A stretch of 64,000 bases of DNA from assembly GCA_905116865.2 (NCBI GenBank), contig CAJHNH020000569.1, positions 327,501 through 391,500 on the forward strand, read 5' to 3'. This document shows, piece after piece, positions 24,016 through 35,006 of the stretch. This DNA comes from Candidula unifasciata (Eukaryota; Mollusca; Gastropoda; Stylommatophora; Geomitridae). Both the position numbers and the translations under genes were made by a program. The notes under the pieces were generated by a model that saw only the letters and a program-made list of their open reading frames with translations, was not told the DNA's origin and did not search any database. Positions within the stretch are counted from its first letter, which is position 1. Each line of letters starts with the position of its first letter.

Positions 24016-24905
24016 CTGAAGAAGTGGAAAAGGGCCCTTTACTTACAACAAATAAGAAAGAATGTGACTGCAAATATCACAGGTTTATATTATACAACCT
24101 ATTGAAAGGTAACTGTATTGAGAACAAAAATATGAATATATTGATGTCCCTGCAGACTGTGAGGCCCTTATCTGTAACTTATTTAGCTCATGCCAAAATC
24201 CAGCACTGCCTGTAAGGCTACACCGGCCTGGTGTAACCAATAGCCCTTAGCCGGTAAGGAGTCGTCCACACGCGTGTAACCCTTTTTCTGAAATATAACA
24301 GAAAGAACGCTGTTGAACAATTACAAAAGAGAGTTGCGCACGGCGCGAACAAACCTAGGTTGACCGTCCCAACTTGAACAGGTCCTATCAGTTGGGTAAT
24401 CTGTGAAAGACCCCAGGGGTAACCATTGTTGCCCGACCAGGTTAATAGCTCTCAAGAAGAGGGCTAGCAATAAAAATCTTTCCCTGAGCGACCAGTGGGC
24501 TGCCCGGTGGTGGCTGTTTAATACCTCCAGTGAACAGATGTGGCAGGTAGGAAACTAGCAAGTTGGTCAGGTTTCCCCTTTGGGGCTTTTAACGAAATAG
24601 CTCTTCCTTGGGCCGCGGGGTTGTTAATAGTGTGTCATTGTTGTATTATGTAGGCTAGGAGGCAAAGGCAAGACGACAAATACGACTCTAGGGGGTGGAA
24701 AGAAAGCAGTCAGGAGATAAAGGTGTTGTGACCAGTGACCTTGTGCTTGCCCGCACATTACAGTGTCCATTTTTTTTCCATACACGCTATTGATACTTCT
24801 AAATAATCATTGTTTACATGGAGACAGGAGGGGGTTCAAAGGCAGGTGGGGCTGCTGAGGGTTGAGGGGGGGGGGGTGGTGGAGGTGTTTAATGTGCACG
24901 TAACC

Positions 24906-24910
<5 letters not shown>
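24016..24910. other. Unassigned; possible LINE 5'-region remnant
   Basis: The stretch 24360-24620 has a GC-richer, non-simple texture like 5' regions of retrotransposons, but no ORF or shared repeat confirms it. Confidence 0.3.

Positions 24911-24945
<35 letters not shown>
24911..24945. repeat. poly-C tract
   Basis: Uninterrupted run of about 35 C. Confidence 0.97.
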
Positions 24946-24946
<1 letters not shown>

Positions 24947-24984
24947 CCTCCGGCATTTTGCTGGGAACTTTTACTAGTATTTAT

Positions 24985-25340
24985 AATGATGATGCTGATG
25001 GCGATGATAATGATGATGCTGATAAATACAAACAGTCCAGAGACTTGGACTAAAAAGAGATTTGCTGAAAGAAAGACAACTGAAATATTTGAGCCACATC
25101 AGGGGATATAACACTGGTTTAAAGCCCATACTGGGAGGGGGAAGTGAAGACAAGCGATCAAGAGATGGAGAGCGATACAAGTGGGAGAATAGCATTAAGA
25201 TAAACAGCATTCTGAGGAAGTGTACAGCTACGACAAAAGAAAATAGATGCATTGCAGCCAACCCTCGCTATGGAGACGGCACCTGGTTGGTTGACAGCAA
25301 TAACAAAAAGAATTTTAGAAAAAAGGTTCTTTCGTAATAT
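24985..25340 (+). mobile_element. LINE 3'-end fragment
   Basis: MLKERQLKYLSHIRGYNTGL matches the 'QLKYFGHL..H.GL' motif of LINE RT C-termini. The 3' part 'cattgcagccaaccctcgct' and 'atggagacggcacctgg' is shared with the minus-strand element at 30150-30990. Confidence 0.75.
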
Positions 25341-25572
25341 CCTACCTCCAGATGACGTCGCAGGACAGTCCAACATTTTAGAGGGTGGTTAGACTGGGTT
25401 TCCCAGCTTTATGATACTTTTAACGACCCCAAAACATCTAGAACTGGCCCTTACCCCAACCCACCTACGTCCCACGAGAGAGTGCAGCCTAGGTCCTAAG
25501 ACTGCATGCAACCCATCTACCACCCCCGAAATAGTAAACTTTTCCGTGACCTGTGGATTTCCCCTGTTTAGG

Positions 25573-25640
25573 GTAGGATATTGAGAAAGCACCCCCCCCC
25601 CTCCTTCTTCCCCCCCCCCAAAAAAAACATTAAAAAAATT
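25573..25640. repeat. poly-C / poly-A tract
   Basis: Two C runs followed by A runs. Confidence 0.85.
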
Positions 25641-25654
25641 TACAGAGGTTAGGC

Positions 25655-26144
25655 ACGATTATCCTGTGTGGGTTCCGAGGCCAAATTTTGCTGGGGGAAA
25701 ATAGCAGACCCAGTGCCCCCCAACAAATATATCGTAATAATGAGTTTTTTTTTTTTTTCGAGATCGGAGTGCATCTACCTCAGAATCAAGGAACCAGTAG
25801 TCTGCGTACAACGAAGTCATATCTGTAAAGCTGATGTGCATGCAAAACAAGACCCAAGTCCTGGGGTGGCTGAACAACCAGATCTTTTTGCCGGTGATTA
25901 CAGCCGGTGAAGAGGAAAGAAGAAGAAGAAGAAGAAGAAGAAGAAGAAGAAGAAGAAGAAGAAGAAGAAGAAGAAGAAGAAGAAGAAGGAGGAGGAGGAG
26001 GAGAAGAAGAAGAAGAAGAAGAAGAAGAAGAAGAAGAAGAAGAAGAAGAAGAAGAAGGAGGAGGAGGAGGAGAAGAAGAAGAAGAAGAAGAAGAAGAAGA
26101 AGAAGAAGAAGGAGGAGGAGGAGGAGGAGAAGAAGAAGAAGAAG

Positions 26145-26176
<32 letters not shown>

Positions 26177-26180
26177 GTCG
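25655..26180 (+). repeat. Family A SINE-like repeat with a long GAA/GGA tail
   Basis: 'tgtgtgggttccgaggcc', 'gatcggagtgcatctacctc' and 'acagccggtgaagagg' identify the copy. Its tail (25918-26175) alternates GAA blocks with three GGA blocks, a pattern suggesting amplification of an interrupted tract. The poly-Glu, poly-Arg and poly-Ser frames here are artefacts. Confidence 0.88.
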
Positions 26181-26765
26181 TAGTAGTTTCGGAAAGCAGT
26201 TGATTGCTTCTGGTAAGCTCTGTCAATCTTGTGGTCAGCAGTTGCTATCTACAAAGCAACATTCAGAACCACATTGGTTTACCATGCTGTCCTGGGCAGT
26301 TAGTGACGAACGAACCGGATATAACACCGATAAAGCATCACCAATAGAAACCTAATTAACTGAAAAGTGGTATGAACCTGTCTTGGCTGGGAAAATGGTT
26401 AAACTCCCAGGTGTGTCTTTGGCGTTCTTTCTTTCCTGTTATCTAGAACGCCGGGGTTCTCTTTACTACCTCCTTATCTAAAATAATTAGCCACGACTGC
26501 CCGGGAACTGGTAGTAAGGCGATCTAGTACCCCCCGGAATTGCTCCGATTGCTCCCAAGGGACGCAATAAAGTTTTCACGACGGGATAAAGGGAAGCAAT
26601 GTGACACTGAAAGACCAGAATGGCATTGTACTAGGAAAGAGAAGGAACTAGATATATAAATATAAAAAGAAATAGAGAAGGCTGGGAAACCCATGAGACA
26701 ATCAAACAGGAGGCTGAGGCACTTTGAGTAGGGCCACATTCTCTCCCCCCACCCAAAACAAATTT
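26181..26765. other. No recognised feature
   Basis: Unassigned. Confidence 0.35.
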
Positions 26766-26769
26766 TTAT

Positions 26770-26900
26770 AACGCTACCTATGGGTTAAGCAGGGTTTTTG
26801 CTGGACCTCTCCCCTGGTGATCTTCATCTGAATGGTGGCACTTTGTGTCACCGTGTGTTTATCGCTCGGTGTGATGTCCTGGTGGGGTGTAACTGCTAGG
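26770..26900 (+). repeat. Family P repeat
   Basis: 'tctgaatggtggcactttgt', 'gtcaccgtgtg' and 'gtcctggtggggtgtaac' match 46-165 (reverse) and 27368-27485. Confidence 0.7.
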
Positions 26901-26964
26901 AGATGAACATTTTCATTTTTTAAAGCCCCATCCCACCTATCGTCTGGGGCCTTAATGTAAACAA

Positions 26965-27355
26965 ACTCTCCGTGTGGGTTCCGGGGCCCCATTGTCGGGG
27001 GGAGGGGGGAGGGGAGAGGGGGGGAGGGGAGAGGGAGGGGAGGGGGAGGGGGGAGGGGGGGAGGGGAGGGGAGGGGGGGGGAGGGAGGGGGTAGGGGAGG
27101 GGGAGGGGAGGGGGTAGGGGAGGGGGACGGGGGGGGGACAAAAGAGGGACCCAAAAGCATGTCGTAGGAGCTGACTAATTGGGGCCTCCTTCGAAGTAAA
27201 GGTGCATCTGTCCGAGTGGCAAGGAACAATCAATTGCACACAACTAAGCCAGTAAAACGATGCACATGCAAATTTCAGGTCATAGCACAAAGCCAAAGTC
27301 CAAAAGGACGACAACCAAGACTTTTCTCCGGAGCTTTCCCGCCGGTAATAAACAA
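26965..27355 (+). repeat. Family A SINE-like repeat with internal G-rich expansion
   Basis: It starts 'ctctccgtgtgggttccggg', is interrupted at 26995-27140 by about 145 bp of GGGGA repeats, resumes 'aaaagcatgtcgtaggagct' and ends 'ttcccgccggtaataaac'. The proline-rich frames on the minus strand come from the G-rich tract. Confidence 0.85.
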
Positions 27356-27367
27356 AAAAGATAACCT

Positions 27368-27485
27368 AACGGTTGAATGGGATTTTGGGACATAGGCCTG
27401 GTGGAATCTCATCCGAATGGTGGCACTTTGTGTCATCAGGTGTTAATTGTCCGTTGTGCGGTCCTGGTGGAGTTGTACTTCTTTA
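27368..27485 (+). repeat. Family P repeat
   Basis: 'gggacataggcctggtgg', 'tccgaatggtggcactttgt' and 'gtcctggtggagttgtac'. Together with 26770-26900 it brackets the family A copy. Confidence 0.7.
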
Positions 27486-27660
27486 TCTTCATATTGTTCT
27501 TCTTCAGAATTAATATAAATATTACATGTATTATGCCGTTCGTCTCCCAGTACACGGACTTTTTTTTTTCCTTTTCAAAAATGACCCCTTTGGCACCGGT
27601 ACTGACCCGGAAATTGTCTTTTACAATAGCGCTATTACAAAACGCCGGTACTGCGCGAAC

Positions 27661-27713
27661 GCCCCCCGCCCACCCCCCCCCCCCCCCCCCACCCCCCCCC
27701 CCCCCCCCCCCCC
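27661..27713. repeat. poly-C tract
   Basis: About 50 bp of nearly pure C. Confidence 0.96.
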
Positions 27714-27744
27714 ACAAAAAACCTCGATTGTAGTCCGAATAACT

Positions 27745-27934
27745 CAGTGGCTCTCAAACTTCCTAATGCCTCGACCCTTTAATAAACTTTTCCTCATGTT
27801 GTGGCGACTCCCGAACAGTTATATTTCTTCATAACTGAAATGAATATGTGTTTTCCGATGGTCTTAGGCGACCCCTGTAAAAGGGTCGTTCGACCCAAAA
27901 CACGGTGTCGCGACCCACAGGTAAGAAACTGCTG
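27745..27934. mobile_element. hAT-type MITE, second copy
   Basis: Terminal repeats 'cagtggctctcaaac' and 'gtaagaaactgctg' bracket 190 bp closely related to 8540-8724. The flanking 8-mers 'gaataact' and 'gattaact' differ at one base, fitting an older insertion. Confidence 0.88.
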
Positions 27935-28195
27935 GATTAACTCGTGACAAACCCTCCGCTAACTTGTTCATGACTGGGTGTCGATTCTGCAGCTAAACTT
28001 CACTGCAGTATAACTCAGCCTGTCTTTCACCAATCATCCGTATAGGTCGCTTAGGACATGCATGCGTGACCGCTATGGCGTCACTGTTTGATGCTTCCGA
28101 TGGAGGACTCAGTGGCATACCGGCTGAAACTTAACAAAGATCTATTACTGATGTGATATAAATACCAACCAACCAACCAGTCACCCACCATGCGC
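27935..28195. other. No recognised feature
   Basis: Unassigned. Confidence 0.35.
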
Positions 28196-28197
28196 TC

Positions 28198-28232
28198 ACG
28201 CGCGCGCGCGCGCGCACACACACACACACACA
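28198..28232. repeat. (GC)n(CA)n microsatellite
   Basis: Alternating purine-pyrimidine tract that could adopt Z-DNA. Confidence 0.9.
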
Positions 28233-28498
28233 AGTTGTAGGCTCTTTTTATTTCTTTCTACCTTTTCTTTTGATTATCTGTTTCAAGATATATTCACTCT
28301 ATATAACAAACCATAATATAATTTATTTCATTACAAATAGCCTTCATATATGCACTACAACATGCAGGCACACATACATACATATATACATACATAATAT
28401 ATAAATATGCATACATAAAGATACAGAGACAAAGAGGTTGCCGAATGAGAAAAAGAAATGAGGAAAAGCAATACAGAGAACAGATAAAGTGGGGAAGA

Positions 28499-28513
28499 GA
28501 GAGAGAAAGATTA

Positions 28514-28599
<86 letters not shown>

Positions 28600-28600
28600 A
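28499..28600. repeat. (GA)n microsatellite
   Basis: About 85 bp of GA repeats with minor interruptions. Confidence 0.96.
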
Positions 28601-28854
28601 GTGAATGGCGACTGATTAAGGATTTTCTGAAATTGTGTCGAAACGGGAAGATATCACATGCTAGCAGCAACCACAACACAACGTGCCAAACCGCACTATG
28701 AAGAGGAAATGTAGAACTAAAAGAAGAAGCTAGTTTGGTGTTGCAGGGACATATGTCGGCGATTCCTACACTGAGAAACTCAAACATACGTTGGTCACGT
28801 CTGTTGTGCCCTGTCCTTAGTTCTGAATAAGACATTTATATCGGGATGGTCCAT

Positions 28855-28880
28855 ACCCCCCCCCCCCCCCCCCCCCCCCC
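28855..28880. repeat. poly-C tract
   Basis: Run of about 25 C. Confidence 0.95.
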
Positions 28881-29119
28881 TTGAAACTAGAACTTACATA
28901 TAGACAAAGATACGAGCACGTTTCAGAGAAAAATCTCCAAAGTATACTAAGGCATACATCACAATACTGGACATTCATTCGTCGATGAATTTTTATAGGT
29001 TTCACCCCTTTACACACAAAAACAGAACTCTGCCCCTCTTTAAAACATGTCAAAAGTGGGGATGTCAAATTTCAACCGTCATTATGACACATGTGTACGT
29101 CTGCAACGTCCGCGACGTC

Positions 29120-29530
29120 ACGTTCTTATAGTCTTGACATCCTTAACAATGATACTGTCGAGTTACAAAACCCTGGCATGGTTACTGCATGACCGGCTCC
29201 AGCTGACAGGCCTTGCTGCTGACTTCACCGATAACGATGCGTTAACGCAGCGGTTCTCAAACAAGAAAAAAAACTTATTTTCGACAGTGGCGAGGGAAGG
29301 CAATTTAAATTTTAACTTTTAATTATCGACATGCCTTCTTTAATAATTTCACAATTTTTAGCCGACTTTTCCTGATTATTGCCGCAGCACCCCTGGCATA
29401 GGCTCACGGCACCCCGGGGTGCCTCGGCACCCAGTTTTAGAACCGCAGCGTTATTGCATCGTTAGCCCGACCCGGTGACGTAAGTAGCACGACCCGCCAG
29501 CTGGAGCCGGTCGTGGTTACTGTAACTTCT
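29120..29530. repeat. Imperfect inverted repeat split by a hAT-like insertion
   Basis: The left arm contains 'gaccggctccagctg' (about 29190-29205) and 'ataacgatgcgttaacg'. The right arm contains 'cgttattgcatcgtta' and 'cagctggagccggtc' (about 29500). Removing 29248-29448 brings the two arms together as a palindrome. Confidence 0.7.
29248..29448. mobile_element. hAT-like MITE nested in a palindrome
   Basis: The ends are 'cagcggttctcaaac' and 'gttttagaaccgcag', with a 'cacggcaccccggggtgcc' internal palindrome. The flanking 8-mers 'cgttaacg' and 'cgttattg' match at 6 of 8 bases. Confidence 0.75.
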
Positions 29531-29614
29531 ATCACACTTGTAAAGTTTTTTATTTGAAATCCCTTTGTAAATTGTACACCAGAGTGTTAGACATTTAAAA
29601 CTAGCGGAATACTT

Positions 29615-29875
29615 TCTCAGAGGAAAAACAAGAACAGACCCATTGCTTCCCCACCAAGCATGTCATAAGAGTCGACTAATTGGGGATTTTCTTTGACGTC
29701 GGAGTGCATTTGATTGAGAGGCAAGGAACCAACAATCTGCCTACAATAGATATGTTAAACAGATGTGCACACACCTCTCAGGTTCTGGAACAAGACTAAA
29801 GTCCAGAGGTGGACAAATAACCAGAACTTTCTGCCGGAGTTTATAGCCGGTGAACGCGAAAAAAGAAAAACGATA
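29615..29875 (+). repeat. Family A SINE-like repeat
   Basis: Nearly complete: 'agcatgtcataagagtcgac', 'ctcaggttctggaacaagac' and 'agccggtgaacgcgaaaaaa'. Confidence 0.88.
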
Positions 29876-29879
29876 AAGA

Positions 29880-29960
29880 TCCACTGCCCCCCCCCCCCCC
29901 CCCAACAAGCATGTGCTAAAAGGCGACTAATTAAAGTCTTGCTGAGATCGGATGTGTCGG
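29880..29960 (+). repeat. Family A SINE-like repeat, 5' fragment with poly-C
   Basis: 'ccactg' plus poly-C (29887-29903), then 'aacaagcatgtgctaaaagg'. It sits tandemly behind the preceding copy. Confidence 0.75.
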
Positions 29961-30149
29961 GCCGAAAGACACATGCATCGCAGTCTAGCTGTTAACCACA
30001 ATACAGCCTCTCGACTGTCCTTGTAAAGACGAATGCAAAATAATAGCCATGAACACTACAGGAGACAACTCTAACATGACAGCAGCATAAAAAGATGAAC
30101 CAGAAACATAATTGACAACACTCATCATGATCAATATGAACGAACCAAT

Positions 30150-30990
30150 CGATCAATCAGGTGCCGTCTCCACAATGAAGGTCGGCTGCAATGGATCTCC
30201 AGCAAGCCCTGTCCCTTGATGTGCACTCGCTCATACTGCTGTTCGCCCATCTCTTGGTGGTATCCTACCACTTGTAACACTGTCTGCCTCTTGTGGGCCT
30301 ACCTTGAACCTTTCCCTCTAGGATGATCTTTACAATACTGTTATGTCTTTTAATATGACCAAAATATTTCACTTGTCTCTTTTTTTATTTCACCTAGCAA
30401 CTCTCTTTTCATTCCCAATTTCCTCAGTGTTTAATAGCTTTTGTTTCCATGAAATACGACCTAATCTTCTGTATATCCACATCTCCAAAGAATTTATACG
30501 ATTTTCCAGTTGTTTATTGTCCATGTCTCTGTGCCATACAGTAAGGTTAAGAGTACATAACATTTGACAATTCTCATTTTTAATGTATTGCTTATTTCTC
30601 TTGATGTTAGTAACTTTTTGCATGTTGTTGAAAATGTTTTTGGCCATCCCTATTCTTTTCTTGACTTCTGTTTCACTTCTGCCGTCACATGTTATTACTT
30701 GCCCAAGATATAAGAAATTTTTAACTTGTTCCAGTTTCACCCCGTTCACTGTGATATTCATTGTAAGCTGATTATTTTCTTTGCTAAATATCATGGTTTT
30801 TGTCTTTTTTCAAATTAATATCTAATCAAAATTCTGCACTCCTTCTGTTTACTTGCTCCACTAGATCTTGCAACTCCTGCTCACTCTCTGCTAGCAACAC
30901 TGTGTCGTCAGCATATCGCAGATTGTTTATTATTCTACCATTGATGTTCAGTCCTGAACGAACCACAAGATCATAAAATAAATAACGATT
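30150..30990 (-). mobile_element. LINE reverse-transcriptase fragment with YADD motif
   Basis: On the minus strand GRIINNLRYADDTVLLAESE (about 30940-30880) contains the RT catalytic YADD. It continues as SEQELQDLVEQVNRRSAEF, then VKLEQVKNFLYLGQVITCDG and TEVKKRIGMAKNIFNNMQK. Stops interrupt it (one after SAEF). A near-identical piece lies at 44935-45110. Confidence 0.9.
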
Positions 30991-31255
30991 GATATTTGCA
31001 GATTTTCAGTAAAGGAACAATCATGTACATTAATTAATAATGCAAAAAAACGCATATAATAAGTAAGTAACAATTAGACAATTCGTCAATTAATTAACAA
31101 CGTTACATTTATATATGTGTGTGTGTATATGTATATACATCAATGTGAAAAGTACAAAGTATACAACGCAATAATTCATACACGAACTAACATTATTACA
31201 TTTACTTGAACTGACTGACAATATGACAAGTAGAAATCATTGTCTGACATAAGCC

Positions 31256-31480
31256 TTCTTCTAAGTGTTCACCAACTGTAAACTCCAGTGGTAAGTTCTG
31301 GCTGCTCGTCCACTTCTAGACTTGAGCCTTGTTCCAGAACTTTAGTTTCGCACACATATTCGTATTATAGATCTGGCTTACGCGTATGCAGACTGATGGC
31401 TCCTCGCCTCTCAGGCAGATGCGCTTCGACTTTGGAGGAGAATCAATAATTAGTCGCCGGTACTACTCGGAAAAGTCACC
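31256..31480 (-). repeat. Family A SINE-like repeat
   Basis: 'cttcttctaagtgttcacca' through 'caggcagatgcgcttcgac' and 'tagtcgccggtactac'. Confidence 0.85.
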
Positions 31481-32155
31481 CCCATCTCGTCGGCCGTGAG
31501 ATTTCGTAGCGGTTCCCACGGGTTGTCCTATGTTCTGAAGGTGTTTTGAGATGCCTTTCTTCGCCATCTATACGCAGCGTGCCGAAAAGTGGCTAGGGTT
31601 CATGTGACGTCGTCGACACACTGTTCCCCAGACGAAAGTGCGTCGCTTTTTTTTTTTTGCAACTCTCTTTTCTGTGAACGACTCTTGTTTCTGGAATGTG
31701 TTGTTGTTGTTTATACGCGCCTGTGTGCAAGAAAGAAGTACTGCAGGAGAAAGCGCCAAAGGCGCGACGCTTTGTGAATATACAATTATTGAGGTTTTTG
31801 TATTTTTAGGCTCATTGGCAGTGGCTGTCGTCGGTGGTGGATATCCTTCGAGCGTTTAAAACGAAGAACACATGACAGCTCTAGACTATATGAGTGTCCC
31901 TACAAAATCTTGCGGTCAACGAGATAGAGTGACTTTCGTAAGTTGTACCTAGTGGCCTTTTTTAGGACATTCCTGCTAGGGAAAACGTGAGTCTATTCTT
32001 CCTTTCCAAATGGGGCCCCTGAAACCCACAAAGAGAAATCTGCCATAAGTATTTAGGCAGTCAGTAAAGTCAAGGACCCATCTGAGGCCACTGACAAATC
32101 AGAACTACGAAGCTAGACCCTTTTTTAAATCAAACAGTCGGCACTCGATAGACGG
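31481..32155. other. No recognised feature
   Basis: Unassigned. Confidence 0.35.
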
Positions 32156-32159
32156 GCAG

Positions 32160-32315
32160 CGGCAGCGGTGTAGCGGCTGGCTTGTGAATCCGAAAGTCCT
32201 GGGGAGTAAAGACGGCCGGCGTGATGTTGATCACATCACCCCCTGAGTGCGGATTGGTCTATAAAAGATAGATCTAGCCCAGTGTGCCAAATACGCCTGA
32301 AGACGTTAAAAAATG
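32160..32315 (+). repeat. Family C tRNA-derived SINE, box B lost
   Basis: Head 'gcggtgtagcggctggcttg', then a jump to 'ggagtaaagacggccggcgt', 'gatgttgatcacatcacccc' and 'tagatctagcccagtgtgcc'. The middle of the element is deleted. Confidence 0.78.
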
Positions 32316-32960
32316 CTTTTAAAAGGTCTTTTTTTAAAATACTGTTTACACAATAGGCAATAAGGACAACATCACTCTGGCCCCAGTTACTTCCCCTGAA
32401 TAGATCCTAATACCGCGTCAGGCTGGTTTCACCCGGAGGCCCTGGTCAATTTTAAAATAATTATTCGCCCAGATACAGTTTTTGACCGAAAACCTAAAGA
32501 CCAGCAAGCTCCCTAGCCGTGTGCCCCTGCAGTGCCCATCCTTACATTACTGTTAACTATAAACGCTCCTAGGTGACACTGTTTAATAACACATTCAGTA
32601 TATTTAAAATTATGTCCAACGTGGGGCGACCATTTTTTAACTGTCAACCTCACAGTGTTCAGCTGCACGGTGAAGTCACGTGCTTCACACTCTCGACATT
32701 CTTAACAACATTATTGACATATGACAAGACAACAGAATGGTTATTTGAATTCCTATCACAATTTTAAGTTTTTCATTTCATGTCTTTTCGTACATAGCAA
32801 CTAGTGTGTGTGTGTTTTTTTTTTTAATTGATCACAAATGTTCAAAGATTACAGATGAATATATGTCCTCGGTAACGTTCATCGGTTGTAAACCCAAGCA
32901 TCTCATTTCATTGTATTCCTAAATAATGCTGTAGTATACATTGTTAACTTTTCCTAGACA
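32316..32960. other. Unassigned; downstream flank of the SAM gene
   Basis: No clear AATAAA on the minus strand was found near the SAM-gene stop codon. A degenerate similarity exists between 32620-32740 and 29050-29180. Confidence 0.3.
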
Positions 32961-32969
32961 ATATTCTCC

Positions 32970-33480
32970 GCGTGTGGGATCCAGAGCCTCGTTTTGAAGC
33001 GAAAATAGTAGATCTTTCACTACACTAAGTCATTACCAATCATGCTATAAAGGGCGACTAATTAGTTGTTGTTTTTTTCTTCTTGGAATGGATGTATTTG
33101 TTTGCGAGGCGAGGAATCAATAGTCTGCAAACAAATAAGCTAGATCAGCAAAACGGATGTATATGCCAAAATGCAGGAACAGTAAAAGTAGAGGTCTCTT
33201 TTCCACGCCTTTAGGCGTATAGGGCATATAGGGCTAGACCTTTATGTTTATAGACCAATCGGCACAAGATGGGTGATGTGATCAGCATCATGCCGGCCGC
33301 CTTTACTTCTCGGGACTGCACCCGATACCCACTCGAGGCTGGGTCGACCTGGGAGTCAAGGTCCTTCTGAAAAATAAGGCCGGCTACAAAATTCCGTTCT
33401 AGAATAAAGCTAATGTCAAGAAGTGGATAAACAACCATAACCTTTCGCCGGAAATCACAGCCGATGAAAGCCAAGAAGAA
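32970..33480 (+). repeat. Family A SINE-like repeat, interrupted by a family C copy
   Basis: The 5' part is 32970-33180 ('gtgtgggatccagagcctcg', 'caaaacggatgtatatgcc') and the 3' part is 33392-33480 ('gaagtggataaacaaccata', 'cagccgatgaaagcc', GAA). A family C SINE sits between them. Confidence 0.83.
33190..33391 (-). repeat. Family C tRNA-derived SINE nested in family A
   Basis: Reverse copy: 'tttaggcgtatagggcatat', 'accaatcggcacaagatggg' and 'ctcgaggctgggtcgacctg'. Its insertion splits the family A element, so family C was active later than this A copy. Confidence 0.85.
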
Positions 33481-33548
33481 GAAACTTTAGTATTCTAAAT
33501 ACATCTTTGGTTATTTCATTACATCTCTTCCAGAGAATCCTGACATAC

Positions 33549-33823
33549 CTACAACATGAACGGCCCTTTCTTTTTACTTTTGCCACTGCTCTTGCTTCTG
33601 AAGAATACGACTACGGGGTTGTTCATACCTAGAGTCTCCAGCTCTGAATCGGTCATTTTGCCGAAACGTTTGCCGTCGACCGACTTTCTGTACAAATGGG
33701 AGATGATTCTCTCGTCGATTTTGAGGCACTTGAGAAAGTTAGCCAGCTGAACGCTTGTGAACAAAGAGAGGTTGCCATCGTTGGGTATGGTGATTTCTTC
33801 CACAGGTACTGTGTCTATAGGAG
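33549..33823 (-). CDS. SAM-domain adaptor-like protein, terminal coding exon
   Basis: This is the last coding exon of a minus-strand gene. Seen directly: a strong acceptor ('tgtattgttttccccag', AG at 33825-33824), 275 nt open to a TAG stop at 33551-33549, and first codon CCT completed by the last base of the preceding exon. After a short linker (PIDTVPVEEITIPNDGN) the translation shows a SAM-like core of about 65 residues: FTSVQLANFLKCLKIDERII, YRKSVDGKRFGKMTDSELE and TLGMNNPVVVFF. The helix pattern, the 'DGK' turn, 'MTDSELETLGM' and the closing hydrophobics fit SAM domains, which mediate protein-protein oligomerisation. A basic tail (KSSGKSKKKGPFML) ends the protein. With the upstream YENSN site this could be a GAREM/CABIT-type Grb2-binding regulator of MAPK signalling, but the family is inferred and not proven. 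Confidence 0.85.
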
Positions 33824-33909
33824 CTGGGGAAAACAATACATAAAGAAGTTCATAGAGAAGAATAGGGTGTGGTTATTTCGATACCATATAATGTGTTAGT
33901 GTTAGTTAG

Positions 33910-34195
33910 GTAAGTGTGGGTTCGGGGGACCCTATTATAGAGAAAACAAGAATAGAGCCACTGCCTATCCTTAAGCATGTCTTAAGAGTCGACTAATTGG
34001 CAGCTTCTTTCGAAGTCAGTGCATCTGCCTGGGAGGCAAGGAACCAGAAGTCTGCATACAAATAAGCCAGATCTGTCAAACAGATGCACACGCAACACTC
34101 AGGTTCTGAAACAGGACTGCAGCCCAGAAGTGGACGAACAACCAGAACTTTCTGCCAGAGTTTACAGCTGGTGAACGCCAAGAAGAATAAGAAGA
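33910..34195 (+). repeat. Family A SINE-like repeat
   Basis: Full-length copy 'tgtgggttcgggggacccta' to 'acagctggtgaacgccaag', inside the last intron of the SAM gene (opposite strand). Confidence 0.88.
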
Positions 34196-34196
34196 T

Positions 34197-34377
34197 AAGA
34201 GTCAACAAATTGGGACATCCTTCAAAATCGCAGTAATTCTGCCTGAGATTTTATGAACCAACAGTCTGCATAAAATAAATCAAATATGTAAAATAGACTT
34301 GCACACAATGCTCAGGTTCTATAATAAGACTAAAGTCCGGAGGTGGACGAACAACCAGAACTTTCCAAAGGAGTTTG
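34197..34377 (+). repeat. Family A SINE-like repeat cut by a family B SINE
   Basis: It starts 'agagtcaacaaattgggaca' and stops within 'ccaaaggagttt', where family B begins. Confidence 0.82.
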
Positions 34378-34720
34378 TCTTGAGACATGGCGTCCGCCTC
34401 CAGTGCTGGAGGTCCCGGGTTCAGGCCCCATTTAAGGCTGGAATTTTTCACGTGGACTTCTAGTAATTTTCCCTGGTCTCTGGGTAGTAAAATCAGACTC
34501 CCGTGTGTATTGTTGTGCACGTTAAAGATACATTGGGAGTTGGAAATCGAAAATAGTAGCCTAACTGCGCTGTCCAGGCAAAATTTTGATTATTTCAACA
34601 TCCTCGCTGGTGCTAGGCTGCGCTGAAATGTTTCGGACTCAGGCTTGAGTTGAAGTAGAATGGACCACTTATTAGTTACTACCCTTGTGCTATGAAATTG
34701 ATCTGTTGCTTAAACCTAAC
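34378..34720 (+). repeat. Family B tRNA-derived SINE
   Basis: 'gtcttgagacatggcgtccg', box B-like 'ggtcccgggttcaggcccc', 'ttcacgtggacttctagtaa' and 'ggactcaggcttgagttg'. Confidence 0.87.
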
Positions 34721-35006
34721 CGAAGTCGGTGAATGAGACCACAGCGCTGTGAGCTCGATAAGCAACTCATCAATGGTCTTTAAAAACGAGAAAAAAACTA
34801 AAGCAACGAGGAAGAAAATGTCACGTGATATCCTCTCCAGTGTAAACGTTACATTTACATGCTAACGCTTACACATGCGAACTAATTAAAAGATGGGTAT
34901 AGTCCATATTATAAGATGCTTAGAGATTAAATATATTACTGATTTCTAAAACACTCTCACTATAAAATTTCAAGATGAATCTTAGTTGCTAAATGTAAAA
35001 ACATAC

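Noticed and set aside
25834..26355. Poly-Arg / poly-Glu / poly-Ser proteins
   Set aside because: Pure products of the GAA/GGA tract at the tail of a SINE. The same applies at 35463-36003, 48696-49124 and 19809-20084.
26920..27314. Proline-rich minus-strand proteins
   Set aside because: Translation of the GGGGA expansion inside a SINE.
33556..33899. Plus-strand frames over the SAM exon
   Set aside because: Antisense of a terminal exon with clear minus-strand splice and SAM-domain evidence.
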